Assembly (NCBI GenBank): GCA_015711875.1
Contig: JACVJG010000168.1
Coordinates: 1-6,679, forward strand
Reading direction: 5' to 3'
Source: Candidatus Solincola jinzensis
GTDB taxonomy: Bacteria > Actinomycetota > Geothermincolia > Geothermincolales > RBG-13-55-18
DNA: 6,679 nt
The stretch's first letter is position 1, and each line of letters starts with the position of its first letter. The position numbers and the translations under genes were made by a program. Shown here one piece after another: positions 5,326 through 6,679 of this stretch. The notes under the pieces are model-generated. The model saw only the letters and a program-made list of their open reading frames with translations. It ran no database searches and had not been told where the DNA came from.

Positions 5326-6309
5326 CTAGTGATCATCCTCGGCCCCGGGAGTCCACGGCAGCGAGGCCATGAGATCGGGGCCTCCGCAGACGGACAACAG
5401 CCTGCAAACCGTCCCGTGAAGCAGGCATTCCTCGACCTCGCGAGGAAAGGAGAAGAAGCGCAGGTCCTCCAGTAAGGCGGGATGATAGCCGAACCCTACA
5501 GGGAAATCGGTGCCGTACATTATTCGCTCGGGGTAATCCTCGAAGAGGCGGTAGAAGTGGCCGTGGTTCCTCTCCACCTCCTCAACCTCCAGGCTGGAGG
5601 CGAGAGGAGGCAGATCTTCACGGCCGCTGCGCAGTTCTTCGTACATGCGCATGCAGGAGATGGTGTTGGTCATGTCCAGCCAGAAGTTGGGATATTCTCC
5701 CAGCAGCCTGTGCGCCAGCTCGAAGCGCGGGAAAAGCGAGTGCACCGCCACCACCTGCATACGGGGATAGTCGCGTATCACCGACTCCATGGCTTCCAGG
5801 TCCATGAACATGCCGTAGAACTCGTCGAAGCCGGTGTGCACAAGCAACGGTTTCCCGTGCTCGTCGAGCACCTCGAAGAGGGGACGCATCTCGGGCGTGA
5901 AGGCCGGGAACCTCTGAGCGAAGGGATGGAGCTTCATGCCCAGGAAACCGTAGTCCTCGAGGCAACGGCGCGCCTCTTTCTCCTTGTCGGGGGTCTCGAT
6001 GTGCAGGGACCCGAAGGGGATAGCCCCCTCTATGCCTGCGCAGAGGTCGCGGTTGAAACGGTTGAGGTCGGCGGTCTCCTCCTCCCACAGCGGAAACACC
6101 AGATTGAAGAAAAAAGAGATCTCGGACTCACGCAGGTCCGCCAGGATCTCCTCCCTGGTGATGTCCTCGCTGATGGGGAAGTCAGGCGTGAACCCCTTCA
6201 CCCAGCGTACCAGGCCGCGCATGCGCCGTGGCGGCAGGATGTGGACATGCGGGTCTATCCAGGGTATCCCGTCTTCCCCCATCCTGGTCTTGCCGCTCTC
6301 CCACCTCAT
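5326..6309 (-). CDS. Amidohydrolase-2 family metal-dependent hydrolase, 327 residues
   Basis: This is a TIM-barrel metal hydrolase or decarboxylase of the PF04909 type (relatives include ACMSD and gamma-resorcylate decarboxylase). Motifs from the start at 6309: IDPHVHILP (18-26) with the metal-binding H21-x-H23; GFLGMKLHPF (121-130) with H128; PLLVHTG (154-160) with H158; VVAVH (186-190) with H190; and MYGTDFP (264-270) with D268, the usual metal or catalytic Asp. A C-terminal LLHGTVCRLL fits the family's closing GNAxRLL helix, with Thr in place of Asn. The start at 6309 is chosen because GGAGGGAG lies 5 bases upstream; GTG/ATG at 6327/6324 have no ribosome binding site and would add six residues. 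It is cytosolic by appearance. Substrate cannot be inferred: neighbours are unrelated. Confidence 0.88.
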   Translation of the reverse strand: MRWESGKTRMGEDGIPWIDPHVHILPPRRMRGLVRWVKGFTPDFPISEDITREEILADLRESEISFFFNLVFPLWEEETADLNRFNRDLCAGIEGAIPFGSLHIETPDKEKEARRCLEDYGFLGMKLHPFAQRFPAFTPEMRPLFEVLDEHGKPLLVHTGFDEFYGMFMDLEAMESVIRDYPRMQVVAVHSLFPRFELAHRLLGEYPNFWLDMTNTISCMRMYEELRSGREDLPPLASSLEVEEVERNHGHFYRLFEDYPERIMYGTDFPVGFGYHPALLEDLRFFSFPREVEECLLHGTVCRLLSVCGGPDLMASLPWTPGAEDDH

Positions 6310-6377
6310 GCCTGCTCCCTCCATCACTCTTTGACGCCGCCCCCTGGCCCTGTCGTGCTAATGTCCTCGTACGCCAG

Positions 6378-6383
6378 ATTATA
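6378..6383 (-). promoter_or_regulatory. TATAAT -10 box upstream of the amidohydrolase
   Basis: A perfect TATAAT lies on the minus strand at 6383-6378. A start near 6371 gives a leader of about 60 bases to the ATG at 6309. The -35 zone (6401-6407, CATGCC) does not match consensus, so an activator or alternative sigma factor may be needed, or the site may be unused. Confidence 0.45.
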
Positions 6384-6679
6384 TCTCAGATGCCTCTCCC
6401 GGCATGCGTGATCGGCTCCTGTCCATCCCACGGCCTCTCTGCTAGGATAGGCATGACGGCTTTCACCCGCTTCCCGGCGGCTTTTCATACAGGGGCAAAG
6501 CCGGTCTTGATCACGCTGGTGGAGCGGCGGTCTCGCTTCGTGAGAGAAGCGGGGGCGGGAGAACGTTGCGCTCATCAGCACGAGCGCCTTGCGATTTGAC
6601 CAAGAGGCTGTGGTCGGGGGACCCCGTCTTGAGCGGGGATCCTCGAGACACGCATGGCAAGAAAGGCGCACGCCACAAC
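6384..6679. other. Right-edge region without a convincing gene; two small hairpins
   Basis: Open frames here on both strands give Arg/Pro/Ser-rich products with no ribosome binding site, and the minus-strand one would run through the TATAAT box. Visible structure: CGCTTC (6534-6539) pairs with GAAGCG (6546-6551), and CCCCG (6622-6626) pairs with CGGGG (6634-6638), neither followed by a T run. TTGACC (6596-6601) has no -10 partner at 17 bases. I see no tRNA or other RNA gene. Confidence 0.5.
6489..6542 (+). pseudogene. Very weak IS30-family transposase-like fragment
   Basis: Read on the plus strand, this gives TGAKPVLITLVERRSRFV, which resembles the catalytic-core segment of IS30-type transposases (roughly TKxALVTLVERKSRFLL). 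The resemblance stops on both sides: no DDE residues, upstream WExD motif or inverted repeats are seen. It could be a decayed remnant or chance similarity over 18 residues. Confidence 0.2.

Noticed and set aside
5482..6411. Long plus-strand open frame (309 codons) opposite the amidohydrolase
   Set aside because: It is a shadow of the amidohydrolase, which has a full motif set and a good ribosome binding site; the antisense product is His/Val/Glu-rich with no domain.
6596..6624. TTGACC as the -35 of a rightward promoter
   Set aside because: The sequence 17 bases downstream is GGACCC, not a -10 box.
6324..6671. Minus-strand frame of 115 codons at the right edge
   Set aside because: It contains the TATAAT box, has no ribosome binding site and gives a low-information Arg/Ser/Pro product.

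Overview
The window is GC-rich chromosomal DNA and reads as an ordinary bacterial housekeeping and accessory stretch. It holds a type A RNase P RNA gene with actinobacterial character. A membrane protein at the left edge resembles the small actinobacterial Holin-X (holin superfamily III) family, and one gene looks leaderless. Together these suggest an uncultured Actinomycetota lineage; this is inference from family resemblance, and nothing in the window fixes the taxonomy. No prophage, CRISPR array, tRNA or complete insertion sequence was found.

Layout, left to right. (i) 1-303, minus: the N-terminal 101 residues of a holin-like membrane protein that runs off the left edge. (ii) 304-544: a divergent control region with a TATAAT box facing left, a 9-bp direct repeat over that promoter, a perfect 16-bp palindrome in the leader, and a TATACT box facing right. 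(iii) 545-958, plus: a 137-residue membrane protein, probably read from a leaderless mRNA. (iv) 993-2336, minus: a 447-residue (alpha/alpha)6 glycosidase of the GH63 / mannosylglycerate-hydrolase-like type, convergent with (iii). (v) 2337-2870: a long non-coding stretch of hairpins and degenerate short repeats. (vi) 2871-3098, minus: a 75-residue Cys-rich putative metal-binding protein. (vii) 3339-4385, minus: a 348-residue protein of unknown function built from two diverged copies of one CxxCGVP-headed module. (viii) 4446-4833, minus: rnpB, with a near-consensus promoter at 4841-4869. (ix) 4866-5150, minus: a 94-residue protein of unknown function whose stop codon lies inside the rnpB -35 box. 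(x) 5326-6309, minus: an amidohydrolase-2 family metal-dependent hydrolase with a TATAAT box at 6378-6383. (xi) 6310-6679: no convincing gene, a few hairpins and a very weak IS30-transposase-like fragment.

All genes except the 137-residue membrane protein lie on the minus strand, but gaps of 175-534 bases and separate promoter-like sites argue against one operon. The close pairs are the 94-residue gene with rnpB (overlapping control DNA) and rnpB with the 348-residue gene (60-base gap, only a five-T tract between). I see no new defence or mobile system. The most notable items are the internal duplication in the 348-residue protein, the promoter/stop overlap at rnpB, and the direct repeat and palindrome between the divergent membrane-protein genes.
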